Origin: Climacteris rufus
Lineage: Eukaryota; Chordata; Aves; Passeriformes; Climacteridae
Length of the DNA: 64,000 nucleotides
Direction: 5' to 3'
Assembly: GCA_013398175.1 (NCBI GenBank)
Contig: VZRZ01004237.1
Span: forward strand, 354,122 to 418,121
Below, piece by piece: positions 22,201 through 35,158 of the stretch (the first letter of the stretch is position 1; every line of letters begins with the position of its first letter). The notes under the pieces are model-generated. The model was not told where the DNA came from and ran no database searches. It worked only from the letters and a program-made list of their open reading frames with translations. Both the position numbers and the translations under genes were made by a program.

Positions 22201-24841
22201 TTGCCTCAATTTATGCTGAAGGACTGACCTGACAGACGATGGCTTCTTCATCACTTTTACAGCTCCTTGCTGTGAGTGAGCACCAGTGATGTGATCGGCT
22301 TCTTTATTTGCCTACTGCTGTTACAATATTTATGCTCTCTGTATTACAGTATGGCACATACTGTACACTGTAAAATAGCTTGCATGTCTTATCATATGGA
22401 TAAACTTTGTGTGCAATAGATTCTGCGTAATATGAGGTGGGTTGCTGTAAGATATCATTACTTGGCACCAGCAAATTCTTATTGTTTTCTAAGAGTAGTT
22501 GTTAATTATTTTGTCCATTGTCCCATTAAAAAATCCTCCAACAAACATTTAATTATCTTCTAGTACCTTTCATCAGAGAAATTCTCACCCTACCCATACA
22601 AGAAAGAAGGTGACCATAAGGCATAACCCTGTTTCTTCGATGAGGACAAGGATTTAGAAGTGAGGGAAAGCAAACTTTAGCTCAAACCAGCAGGTCGCCA
22701 TGGGAGCTGAGAGATTTCAAGACTGAATTAGAGTGCTCAGTCAGAAACGAGCTGGGGCAGATTGTTGCTTTATAATGAATGCTGTGCATTAGATGGGACT
22801 GGTAAGGTTCAGTTATAGGTAGTTTACTTCTTTGCCCAAGACTAATGTTGAGCCTAAACTGATATTGTTAAAGTCTTAACACTTTCCTGATATGAATTTT
22901 ATGCATTTAGGGTCCTTTCTTTTAGCCATAAATAAGAAAAAAAACCTCAACTTTAAAACATTTGTTCTTGTATGCAACCCTCAAAGGCTGTTCTTGTATG
23001 TTTCAATTGAGTCTTTAAAGATTCACTCCACAAATAAAAAGACAAAATTTATAATCAGTTTAAAAGGTGTTGAACTAAAAAAGGGAGGAACCAGAAAAAT
23101 AAAATCCTGGGTTATATTGGCAGTTATATTTTTGTCTTGGAACAAGATTTTGGACAATTACTTGAGACTTAAATTCCAAAAGAGGCTGTTTCTTTTGGGA
23201 AATCCAAACTGAGACAAAGAATATAGCATTAGTTCTTATGGAAGCATTATTAGGTATTCTCTGGATCAAAATTGAGCATACATAAGAAAAGGATATCATA
23301 ACATTTAACCTCCCTGAGCACATCTCAGCTCCAGGGTCAGGGTCATTCAGTGGCCAAGTACACCAAGCCTGCTGTAGCAGATGGCACTGTGTGAGCCTCA
23401 GAACCCTGTTTCACATCAGCTTTGTGTGTGTCCAGAGAGCTTTTCCAGAGAGTCTGTTCAGAAGGCAGCCCTGTGTTTGGAGGCAGAAATCCAGAATCCA
23501 ATTTATAGCTGCTCTTGTCCCCTCCATCAGCTGCAAAATAAATATAGTTCCTGTGATCTGAGTTGCAACAATTTCTTAAGAATTCTCTCGCTAATGCTGT
23601 GCAGTTTAATTGTCTGCTATCTGGTAGCCCTGGACTACAGACACTGTGGTCCTTCCATTTTTCCAATGTTTAAGCTGAGATTATGACAAAACCCCAAAAG
23701 CAATCAAATATTAGGTCATGCGATAAAGTTCCATTACACCTTACTCCATGGTCTTCTTACTGATATTCATAAAAAATGCTGGGGAAGTCATTACAGGCCT
23801 TTACTGTGCTATAACAGTAACAGTCAAGCTCTTTTGAGCAAACACGGGAATAAAGGCAAATGAGGACACAGTGATGTTTAAAAGAAATGGTAACTAAGCA
23901 GTGTAACAAGCTATCTGAGTGTATAGGAAGTTTTCAAGATTGGTGTAATAATGTCTTTACATTCAGATTTGGTGCTTATTTCAAAATATAAGCTTTAAGC
24001 TGGAGCAGGAAGTATTTTCATCAGTACAGGAATTACAGGTTAACTTTTTCTCTTCAACAGGTCACTTTTACTAGCTAATTAGAACAACTTCTGTTGGCTT
24101 GAAAACTCATTCTATACAAAAATCAAAACCCATGATCAGGAATCCTCTAGCTCCAAACTACTTAATATTAGGTATTGCTCTGGAGGTATATGCTGATTTT
24201 AAAAAATGGAAGAGAAGTAATCTCCCACAGACACTAGATCCTAGACTGTTTAGGATACTACAGCTTACCCCAGCACTGTGGATCACACCTATGATCAAGG
24301 TATCATCAGATCTCACGAAGCACCAGAAACATTGTGTTTTGTGCCTTACCAGGGACCTATCTATGTGACAGATTATACTGTTTCCCTCACAGGAAACCTG
24401 TGAAATAAGCTCATCTTGCTGTCAATAATAATGCTGGTGAGTAATACACGTGGTGTGCTTTGAGACTAAAGTCAGTGTTGAAAGCCACAGCATTGCTGTA
24501 AAACAAGAGAGCTGCCATTGGAGCTTTACACTGTTATCTTCAACACCACAAACAAAAACTGTCTGCTCAGCTTCATTCTGATTGTCACAGCCTTAGAGAT
24601 AAGGTGCAGCAGCAGGAATGTGAAGGGTTCTCAAGACTATTTTAATGCAGACTTAAGCAGCAGCCTGTGTTAAGTAGCTTTTCCTCTGCCAAGCTCCAGG
24701 AATGACAAATACTCAGAAGCAGCTACTGCTTAAACTTTGTGCTTGAAATGACAACTGTACAAATGTGGTAAAGTCATCTTATTCAGACACAGATATCCAA
24801 GAGAAGAGGTTGTGTAATTCATCACCAATCTGTGACAATAC

Positions 24842-24990
24842 TAACTGAAAAAAACAAAGAAACAAACAAAAGAGCCCAAACCAAACCATAACAACACCCC
24901 ACAACACTCTTCAATACCTTCCCAGCTCAAAAAAACCCCACGAACAACTCAACCCAAACCAACAAACCCAGCAACCCAGACAGGCCCACA
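24842..24990. repeat. A/C-rich, G- and T-poor low-complexity tract
   Basis: Roughly 150 bases composed mostly of A and C (for example 'acaaagaaacaaacaaaaga' and 'caaccca' motifs), with very few G. Strong strand asymmetry suggests a degenerate (AAAC)/(CAAACC)-type simple repeat. Confidence 0.7.
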
Positions 24991-26494
24991 CATGTTATCT
25001 GTGAAATACTAAATGATTACAAGTCCCTGACTTTGGTGAGCCTGAGATCAGCCTGCTGGAGCAAGTGGTGCCTGTACCAGTGTGAAATACAGATCAAGTT
25101 CTGCCACTGGGTCTCAGGTGGACGAAGTATATTCACCTTTTCCATACTTTCACTCATTCATGTCTGGCTGATGAAGCAGTAAAGAGGTGAGTAGCAACAA
25201 ATATGACAGAATCCAACACAGACTCACAATAAAAGGCTAAAAAAAAAGACACCTAAATGCACTTTGTAACTGAACTCATGAAAAATATAGAGAAAATTTT
25301 CATAGCATTTTTGTAAGTAAAGTAAATTCAGTTTTCTTGTGCCCTTTATGTTTTTTTCCTTATAAATAATAGTTTTTGCTATTGATAATTCTCCTTTCAT
25401 TCAACCTAAAGGGCCCTTTTTGTCTGCTTACAGTTTAGGGAACTATAAATCAAAGGGAATGCTAAGTCAGATGAAAAAGGAACATTATGTGACTGAAAAT
25501 GTGGTAAGAAGAGGTAAAGTCATAACTTTTAAAAATATTTGTTTAAATCTGAATGACACCATAGAGGAGAGCTCACATAATGTTTTTACTGCTCTGGTGC
25601 TGCATTAAGTTATAAACTGTGCGTTGGTAAACGGTTAAAAAGAAAAAAAAAGAGATGGATCTTTCCTTCAGTACCAGATATTTAGCAACTTCATAGCTGA
25701 CACAAATATTTAGTGTTTCTCTAAGCCCAGCATAATCTCATACACATAGTCTATATACACAGTACAAAAATATTAAAATAGCAATACAGCCCACAACACT
25801 TAAGTAAAAGGGTACCACTCTTGTCTCACCTCATACACCCCACCATGGCTGCAGCCAACACACTTCACACTCAGAGTGCTGCACTTTTTCAATCACACAC
25901 TCTTAACACAATCTCCTATGTAAATCACATGGGCTACTTTTTCTGTAAACAGAGTATTCTAAGCATAAAGCAACATATTCTTCCTGGAGTTCCAGGATGT
26001 GTTCTCAGGATGAGGTAAAAATACTTTTTATGGGTGTACACTTAGTGTTAGACCCTCTTGCATGGAACCATATAAGCATATTTCACTGCTTATCTCTAGG
26101 GCACTGCAACAAGTAAGGTTCATAATCACAGAGTGGAAGTGAATGTCACGAAACACAGATGTTTTTGGCAAGACAAGGCCTAGGAACTTTTATCAATTCA
26201 CAGGAAAACAATTCACTGGAAAATAGTCGAGGGGGTTGCAGAGCTGGATACCATAATGAAAGAGGCAGGTAATAAAGTGCACAAAAGGAAGTGAATTTTT
26301 CAAAAAGGATCTGAAGCAAAAGGAGGAGTTCCAAACATATGAAAGCAGCATGAAGCTGGAAGGAGGGGCAGAAGAAAAAAAGATAAAAGTATGTAGAAGA
26401 TAGAGGATGACATCAGTACAGAGATCAATGAGAAAAGGATTCCATGGTGATGTGAAAATCAGGATATTTTTCCTGGGACAAGAACTGAACAAAC

Positions 26495-26625
26495 CTTAGA
26501 GCCAGTAAATTTAAAACAATTACAAGGAAGTACATTTATATGTAACACATGAAACTCATTGCCTGTGGATACTTTTGAAATCAAAAGCTTAATGGGAGCC
26601 AGAAATGGATAAATTACAGCTATAT
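26495..26625 (+). mobile_element. ancient CR1-like LINE 3' fragment
   Basis: The phrases 'ccagtaaatttaaaacaatt', 'caaggaagtacatttatatg', 'gaaactcattgcctgtggat' and 'aatggataaatt' follow the 3' region of old amniote CR1/L3 elements. It is in + orientation and strongly diverged. Confidence 0.65.
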
Positions 26626-27154
26626 TACACAGGATTCATTTCATATGTAGAAGAATAAAAAAAAAACAACAAACTTTGTGCTTCCTGGGAAAAGTTAGGT
26701 ACTAAGTAACAAAAGGAATTAGAAAGAGATTTACCTAATTTGATATAATACAATAATTATCCACTATGGGACAACTGTAACTTCTGCTAAAACAAGACTA
26801 TCCAATTATAACATGATATGTCCAGGAATTTTGGAATAACATACGAAAACATCAGAGTGCCAGTCTACTCTACCTATAAGATACTCAAAAACTCTCCCTG
26901 AAAGGAAGATCTATCTTGATTCTTTGTCGTCTTCTTTTTTTTTTTCCCCTACAAGTGAATCAATTTGAAACAATTGCTGTCAGTTATTGCTGGAGAAGGA
27001 TACTGGATTAGCTGGGTTTACAGGGTGACTCGACACACCATGTTGCTATGTTTTCATGGATGGAAGGGCAGTGTGAAAATCATCACAGAGATGACTAATC
27101 CACTACTGACTTAGCAGAAATGAGGGGGTGGATTGTCCTGTGCAACATAACTGT

Positions 27155-27210
27155 AGTCTGGAATATGGCAAATGTGAAAATTGTGACTGTGTTTAAGGCA
27201 AAAGTAATGT
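27155..27210 (+). mobile_element. possible LINE reverse-transcriptase remnant
   Basis: One frame reads VWNMANVKIVTVFKAK. This resembles the reverse-transcriptase motif of CR1/L2 LINEs around 'dWk.AnV.PifKKG'. The match is short and isolated, so it may be chance. Confidence 0.3.
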
Positions 27211-30200
27211 ATCAGTTTACTGAACAGTGTAAAGGACAGGACAAAAACTTGAACACTCCAAACTATTAACTTTCCTATTAACACAAGCAGTTTTTGCAGT
27301 TGGGTGGAGATCAGAACTGAGGCTAAGTTCCATCAGTACTTAGATCTGCTTTGCCCAGTACTAATGTCCTGTTTAAATTTATATGTTCCTTTTTGGAAAA
27401 GGTTATCACCAGTAGCAACAGGCAAAATATTTAGTACTGAATAGTCTGCATGTTTGTCCTCTAGAATCTAAACCTGTGTATATGGAAAAGAATTTGGAGA
27501 AAAGAGGATCAACTCCTGTATCTGCTATAGTTCCAGACACATCCTGATTTCAGTCATGCAAAAGGGAAGAATTGCCATGACTTTTAAGTTCAGTGGTTCC
27601 TCTATTTCCCTTACCCACCACCAATAGACTCTAACTCCAGACATCAGAAAAGTTACTCCACTTCATGGTAACTATGCAAAGGCAGGAGTGTCACTCTATC
27701 TGTGAATTGCATTGTTTGACTTTCACTCTGGAGCAGGAGTTGCTGCCTCTTCTGTGTGCTGTTCCCTTTATCTACATATCTGTATCTATGATATATTTTC
27801 ATCAACTCACCTCTTGGGGTGAAATCTCTGACTGAAATCAAAGACAAAACAGCCAACTTCAAAGTGCTCTTGGTTTCTGCTGCCTTCTTGTTCCACACAT
27901 TCATTATGCTTTAGGTTTTTAGTATTTCCTTTTATTTGTTTGAATGCTCTTTACCACATTCTTTTCCTGTCCCTCGCATGAGAAGGAAGTAAAGAAACCA
28001 CACTGATTTTCCTTAGATTTCCTATTATCTCATAGACTTTTATCAATGCAGTTCCTTTCTGCAAAGGAGAGTACACATAATTTCAGTCTTTTAATACAAA
28101 ATTCCAGCCTCTGATCAGTGTTCATTGCCTTTTTCCTGTTACAATACCTTTGAGCTAAGTAATGAAGATTGACCACAGTATCCAATATCAAAGCATACCA
28201 TTAGTGCAACAAGGCAGGCACAGTAGAGGTTTTCTCTCTCTCCTTTTCCTTATAGCTTCTAAAAATCTGCTTTTCTGTTCACAACTGGGCACCAAACAAT
28301 TACTGCACAGAGAAGATGGAAAAAACTGCAAAAGGTTAAAGTAAAACAACATGAAAAAACAGCCCCTCCTTGTGATATTTATGTTTCTGCTGCTGGCCCT
28401 GGCAGAAGTCCAGATTTGGAATGAACAAAACTCCCAGTGGCTTAGGGACTACATTATTCAGCCCATAGTCAGGAAATGCAAAAGCATGTGACAATGGGAA
28501 GAAATAAAGCAAGCTTTCCAATGCTTTTGAGCTTCCAGCTCAATCAGCTTGGATCTAAACTCAGGGACTGTTGAGATTTTGTGTGAATGAGTTCTCTATT
28601 GCTAAATAAAAACATGTGTGTTGTAGTGAAAGACAGTAAAGTGGTAAACAGTATGGGCTTCCTTGTTGATATTTCATTTTTACAGTACTAGCACTACCTA
28701 TAAAACCCCATTTTATGTACAAGGCCACTGTCCTCTCTATTCAAATACAGTAAGAAACTCTTTCCCAAAATACAAAGTCAGCTCCCTATTTCTCCTCCTT
28801 CCCAGGAAAGCTACCTGATAATCCTTGATCACTACTCAGTGCCAAATCTTGGTTTTTCTGAAAGACTTGGGTAATGTTCCATGTTATTTGTCAACCAGTG
28901 ATCCAAGTTAAAACAGTGTCTTTTACAGAAGATTTCCTTTGGGGAACTAATATCCCAAAAACTCAGATGTTAGAAAAATAATGTCAAATTCTCTTCATAG
29001 ACATTTAAAATACAGAATACTCACAACTATATTATTAAGGACAGAGTTTTTCAGGGCTCCTGTAAACAGAGCAGAGATTTAATCTTTCCTTTTTCTCCCA
29101 GTACAGAAATCATTCTCGTGAGACAGATGTTTGTCTTTACAGTCCATGTTTTACCTAGAAGTCATAGGACCACTAAACCTGAGACCCTATCAGTGCAATA
29201 TTTTAAACCTATTTTATAATTCCTTTCTGTCTTTTGCAAGGTTAGCGACAGAGCATTAAAATCAGAACCTTCAAGCAAGTGAACACAGAGGGCAGCAGGT
29301 GTTCAAGCACTCTCATGCTGACCATTTCCATGACCGGACAGGGGCAGGTTTATGCTTATATTTTCCTGAAAAGTGTAGGATTTATGGTTTGTGAGAACAC
29401 TCTAAAGAGGCCTGACTATTTCAATAAACTAAGAGTAATGGTTTCAGGTAATTTTTTCTTTGATGATTTTTTATTTTTTTTAATTTATGAACTTCCCATG
29501 CATCTTATTGCACAAATTCAGTGAGACCAAGTAGGTTTCTGCAGCCAGGTTGTCAGTGTGAGCACAACTGAGGATGGACAGGTGAGGACTGACACTGATT
29601 TGTGTGATAAACAACAATCTTCTGAGTCTTTGACAAGGTGGGATCACAAAGTTGCAGTCTAACCCATAAAGGGGAAGGTATTTAAAAACTGGTAGCTTAA
29701 AGGGACTTTGTCACTTCATGGTGAACAGTACAAGGGCCTGGCATTCAAAAGTGGCACCTATTAGTTTGCTCCTGGAGAAGAATTGGTCTGTGAAATTCCT
29801 GCTAGCTTAATGTAAAAATATCTGCTAAAAGGTACAAGAAACATGCTTGCCATCTGAGCCTCCAACAGAAAACCCTGCACTTGATTAGCACAAACTCTGC
29901 TGTTGCCCCACCTCCCCTCAGGTAGGTTCAACACGTCTGAAGCCCATCAATCCTAGGACAAGAGAGCTATGGGTAAAAACCAATGACACAAACTCCTTAA
30001 ATGGTCCTGCCATCTCTGGGTAGCTGGAAGCCTGCTGGAAACAGTTTCCCCAATACTGCATCCCATTGCTTTTGTTTATCTAGCCTTGCTGACATTTTCT
30101 TCAATTAGGAAACAATAGCTCCGTTCCAATGTACTGAGCAGAATTACTGAAACTGAGTCACGTGGCACCAGGAGAGTGTGTTTTCAATTATTCACTCTGT

Positions 30201-30304
30201 CTTTTTTTGCCAGGCCTATGAAGAGGAACAGCCTTCTGCAGAAGTCAGGTTTGTCTGCCTCGCTGTTGTAAGTTCCTCCTTTTGAATTTTTATTTTTCAA
30301 TTAG

Positions 30305-30352
30305 GTTTTTTTGTTTGTTTGTTTAGTTTTTGTTGTTTTTTTTTTTTTTTCA
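30305..30352 (+). repeat. T-rich / (TTTG)n tract
   Basis: A low-complexity run of TTTG units grading into a T run. On the minus strand this would look like a degenerate poly(A) tail. Confidence 0.8.
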
Positions 30353-33300
30353 TTTTTAAACAGTAAATTCGACTCTCTGAGAGCTTCTTGCTCTTTATTA
30401 GAAAACTTCCAAATCTCTAGCTCTTCCTACTGCCTGGATATCCTACACATCTGCAATAGTTCAATGCTTATAGTGCTGCTCAGTAATGAATCTAAGATCA
30501 CAAGATCTAGATTAAAATAGGATGCAAGATCTAGAATAAAAGAGGATGCTGCTAGCACTTGGTAATACAAAACTCATCTTGCTCTTGCTAGTAAAGAAAA
30601 GTTCTGTTTTTCCTGCTGTCTGGTTAACAGCAGAGCATTCACATTCAGTCTGGGAGCTACACGCAATTATTTGCGTCTTGTAAATGCTCGATTTAATATC
30701 CAACCAAAAATTTGAACCAAATGGGCACAGCTCCGATCATGTATTTTGTTTGCAGAAGACAGACTGAGTTCAGGCTTTTTAGACTTAAAGCTGGAAAAAT
30801 AAAGCTTGGGGAAAAAAAAATGAAACAGAGAAGGAACATTTGGTTTGCATTACAAACCACAGACAGCTTCCATCAGGCGAGCTGGAGGTATAAGAATGGC
30901 AAAAGAAAATGACAAGCAGTGAGTGCACTGGAGGAAAAGATGAATGGTTTGGAGAATTGACTTTGAAGCAATTGTCCATGCCATCAATACCTTGAATTAA
31001 ATTTGGTGGAAGATGGCAATGAATCATAAATCTTCTCTGGCACTTGCGATATTGTATTCTACATAAAATTACATTTCTGGATATTTTTATTGGAAAATTT
31101 ATTGACTGTGTTTTTGGTACCTCCTATATTTCTGTCACTTATGCAACCCTGAATCAGCAGCTCTGGAAAGAATGTTGTCTTAGTTAGGACTTGTGATCTA
31201 ATACTTATAGCAAGAGCAAGTATTTAACTGGAAGCCTTCAGGTCTACTGGGTTTATTTTCACCTCAGCCACTGGCTCACTCTGAGATTAGGTAAGTCATT
31301 CAGGGTTAAACTTGGTCTTTGAATGGATAGAGCTTTGATCAGGGTGGGGGAGGAGGAAACAGCTGATGCAGCAGGGCAAAGAGTTCCCTTTGTCTAAGGT
31401 AGATTTCCTAAGGAGCATTACAAGGGGGTGGGATAACAGAATACACTTAGACCAATGCTTCCTTCACTGTTTCAACAGGTGCTTCTATCCCTGCATCCCA
31501 GATATTTATCATAGGCAGAGAGGCACCTCTTGGGGATTTAGTACTGATGGCAGTTCTCCCTTCTTAAGCTTTACAGCTTCAGGCAGAGCAAGGCAGGACT
31601 TCATTCTAGCATGCCATTCTCTGGAGAACTGCTTTTTGACCATTAAGCTATCAAATCCTCTGCTTATCCACATGCTTAATAGCCCTTTTTAAATTCTTCC
31701 TCTTTGGGAAAAGTAAGAGTGCAGTTAATGTTAGTACAACATTGAAATCCTTGAATGAAAAGTACTATTTCTTTTAGTTTCCTTGAATAGGCAGGATTGT
31801 TTAGGTCTGAATGTGCAGCTTGGGTACCTTTCTGACATTGTTGTTATGTGTCTAATAGCAATTCCCAGAATCACAGAAGGAGCACTGATCCCAATTGCAG
31901 ATTTTCAAGTGATGCACATTGCACTCACCTGCAGCTCTGTTGGTGCTGAGGGTAGAGCCTTGCACAAGTTCCCCTCAGCCCAGACATCCTTTTCTTTTTC
32001 AACTCCACATTATGGTCTAATGGGCCAGATTGAATTTTTACCTTGATTTAGACATACAGAAAACACAACAACATAGGATTTAAAAAAATTATCTCCCTAA
32101 TACAGTGGAGATGCTAACAGGGCTTTTGGGATTCAAAAACTGCAATTGAATTCATGCATATTATGGTAGACTAAAGCTTTAGGCTTACCAAAACACTAAA
32201 AAGTACATTTTTTAAAAGACACAAACAACATCTTCAAACCTTAAAAGTCTTTACATATTTTTAGGGATAGTGTCAGATAGTTTTTTAGCTAAAGGAATCA
32301 ACAAAGAAGCATCCAAAAAAATTGCAAACTTGTGATGCTAAATTATACCACCACCAACTACTTACTTTAGTTCTCAAAATTATTGTTCTAATATAATTCA
32401 TAGCACTTTTGATCTTTGTACTTCAAAATACACTACCAAACAGAGGCTCTGACAAGTGGGTTCTCTCCATAGTGCAGGAGAGAAATAAGACCCCATGTCA
32501 ACTACAAGGTCCACATGTTAAAACTGAGCTCCATCTGTGTCATGCCTTTCCCCATCTCCTCTGGCCTCCGTGTCCTTACACAAAGGTCAGATGTCCTTTC
32601 ATTCAGCCCTGTGTGCTCTGTGTCCCAGAAGGGAGAGTGGCTGTGCTGGTGGGCAGTCCCCCATCACACCAATCTCATCATTCATAAGAAGAGAGGCTAC
32701 TCTGAAAAGAAGTAAAAAATAGCACATTCTGTGAATTGAAGGGAATGGAGAATCTGCTAGTTCAGTTTGAGCCTGAAAGCTCCCTCAGTCCAGTGCTGGG
32801 GGGCTGAGAGCCCAGTGACTTCCATTCCATGTTCCCATCCAGTGGGGTGAGACTCCGGCACAGGAGCAGAGAGGATCCCAAAGACACACAGAGAAGGGCA
32901 CAGAGCACCACCAGCTTTGTAGAACTGGACATGTACTCTGGCTAATTTCAAACTTTGCCCTGAAATAGTGTCTTGTGAGGAAATCCAAGGAGTTCCCATA
33001 CTTAGGGCACGAGTTTCTGAACTGTTTGAGATTTTGTTTTGGAAAAAGAGACATCAGGGAGCAGAGCAACATTAGGAGTGGTGTGACAGAAAATAAATAA
33101 TTATGAAAAGCTGTAGAAGCATTAACTATCAAAAACACCTGAAAGGATTGCACAAATAAACATCCTTCTTCCTGGGACCTCTTTGCTGCTCCCGAAGAAG
33201 TCATGTGAAAATTGTTTTATTTTTACAAATTCAAACAAATTCAGATTCATGCTGAATTGTACATTTCTCCAGCAATGCCATACAGTTCCTTTAGACAGGG

Positions 33301-34761
33301 ACTCTGTGGCATAGTTCTTATAATCTGCTTTTGTTTTTCCTGTTTGTTTGTATGAGAAGGAAAAAAACCCAAGAAAAATAACCCTGCAGATTTATTATAA
33401 CGCTGACTTGGGTTTATTATATTAATCTGGCTTGCTCTGAGTTTTCAGGCCTGTGTTTATTGTTGTGGCTGTAAGGAGCCTTTAAAAAATCTGTCTTCTT
33501 CCTTTTCTGTATCACAAGTGTAGCTTCAGGCACAAAGAGCATAGGTACCTACCTAATTCTGCAGAGAAGCAGGAAAAAAATTCCCCCAAACAAAACACAA
33601 CCACCCAGTTTATAGCACAATGTACAAAATTTTTCTCTCAAGAGTATACTCTTTAAATTACATTATTTTTCATCTTTGTTTAGAACACCTACAGCATCCT
33701 TGATTTATGCAATTATTTAAGCTCCGATAGGTATTTTCTTTAGAATGGCAACATGCAGTCTCAGTTATGTTCTGTGAGGAGAATAGAAACGTTTGTGTAA
33801 TAAATATGATGATAAAAATTAGGTGAGAAAATCAAAGTAATTAATTTAGACTTCCTCTTGTTGAATTTTTAGCACTTACACATACATACCAAAGTATTTC
33901 TAGGAAGCTTTTTCTGAGAGGAGTTTTACAGAACTCCCCTTTGTTATCTTGAAATGCGTTACCTTACTCATTTTACGAAAGTGCCAACTTTTGTTACATT
34001 TTGATTGCATAGCTTTTTTTCCATTTTATCTTGATTTTGTATGCTGAATCATGTGCTGAAACAAACCATTTCTGTAATAGAACACTTTTTGATTGATGCA
34101 CTGGAGCTGTATTCCTTTCTAGAGTTCAATCCCTAATCAGATATTCACATCTTAAGTGCTTCACTGGATCTCTCTGTTACTTTTAAATGCACAGTCTTAA
34201 GTGAGTTCTGGTTTGCAAAGGTGGAAGTTTTATGGCAGCCTGACATTCCCTACTCTCTCAAGGCTAAGATCTACTTTTGCTAAACCACTTACAAATGTGC
34301 CAGGCAGAGAATTTAGCATTGACAATTTGATTAATCTTCTTTGAGTTATAGTGGTTTCATGAATCAAACTTCAGGAGGAGAAGCCTCTTTCCAAATAATA
34401 TTAGGAGGATAGAATAATGCTTTAAAAGTATCTTCCTTTTCAATTTGGGATTTCAACATGCAAATTCAGCAGATGCCCAAAGCAAGCAGACAATGGAAGC
34501 ATCACAAACATTTATTAAAAGCACTCCACTGTGCTTGAGAAACATGGCAAGAGAATGAAAAGGTGAAGGAGGATCTAGCAGAGCTCTGCACAGAAGCAGA
34601 ATTAGCAAGTCATGAGATATCACGTGGCTGTTTGCAGACTGAAAGGCTCTGTTGATTCGATTTATTCATCAGGGCTTTCCAGTAGCATAGGTTATTAAGT
34701 GGGAGAAAGTGGGGTATTTTACAACTTACTTTACTTATTTCCTTTCCTGGAGGATATTTAG

Positions 34762-35158
34762 CACCAGAGAAGCAAAGAAAGTTATTGAAAGTATCATGCC
34801 ACATAAATGGGAGAATGACAGGAAAAAGAGCAGCAGCTCCCTGAAGATGGATCAAAAGAGCAATGCTGGGAACAGGAAGTCAAGAAAGTTTCGCTCCATT
34901 TCAAGATCACTTATACTTTGCAATGCCAAAAACAGTGATGATGGGTCAAGTCCCGACGAGAAATGCCCTGATCCCTTTGAGGTCTCTGCCAGCTGGGGTC
35001 AAGAGGATTTGGACTGCTGTCCCAGAACACAGCTAACATGCACATCAGAGACAGAAGACAGCCCACCTGATCCTCCCCGTGTGGTCACCAGCATTGCTCA
35101 GTCCAAAGCTGCAGCAAATGAGAACTGCAACAACACAAGAAGAAAGTTACTCACCAAG
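34762..35158 (+). CDS. IL16: IL16 first coding exon
   Basis: The coding part runs 34847-35158 (104 codons) and ends at a 'gtaggc' donor in phase 0. It matches the conserved IL16 N-terminus (KFRSISRSLILCNAKNSDDG, then SSPDEKCPDPFE). A possible acceptor at 34760-34761 follows a pyrimidine-rich tract. If it is used, 34762-34846 is 5' untranslated or codes a short extension from 34796. The frame stays open further upstream, so the true exon start needs transcripts. Confidence 0.88.

Larger units (their letters stand above)
7591..34761. other. 27 kb without supported coding exons between CFAP161 and IL16
   Basis: After the CFAP161 3' end the sequence is AT-rich. Open frames are short and carry no known domain. 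What is recognisable is listed separately: two pairs of diverged direct repeats, ancient CR1/L2-type remnants, low-complexity tracts, a GC-rich island near 22 kb and one exon-like segment near 30.2 kb. Noncoding first exons and the promoter of IL16 may lie in this interval. Transcript data would be needed to place them. Confidence 0.7.

Noticed and set aside
32785..33204. 139-codon minus-strand frame
   Set aside because: No recognisable domain or splice context, and other frames in the same place are also open by chance.
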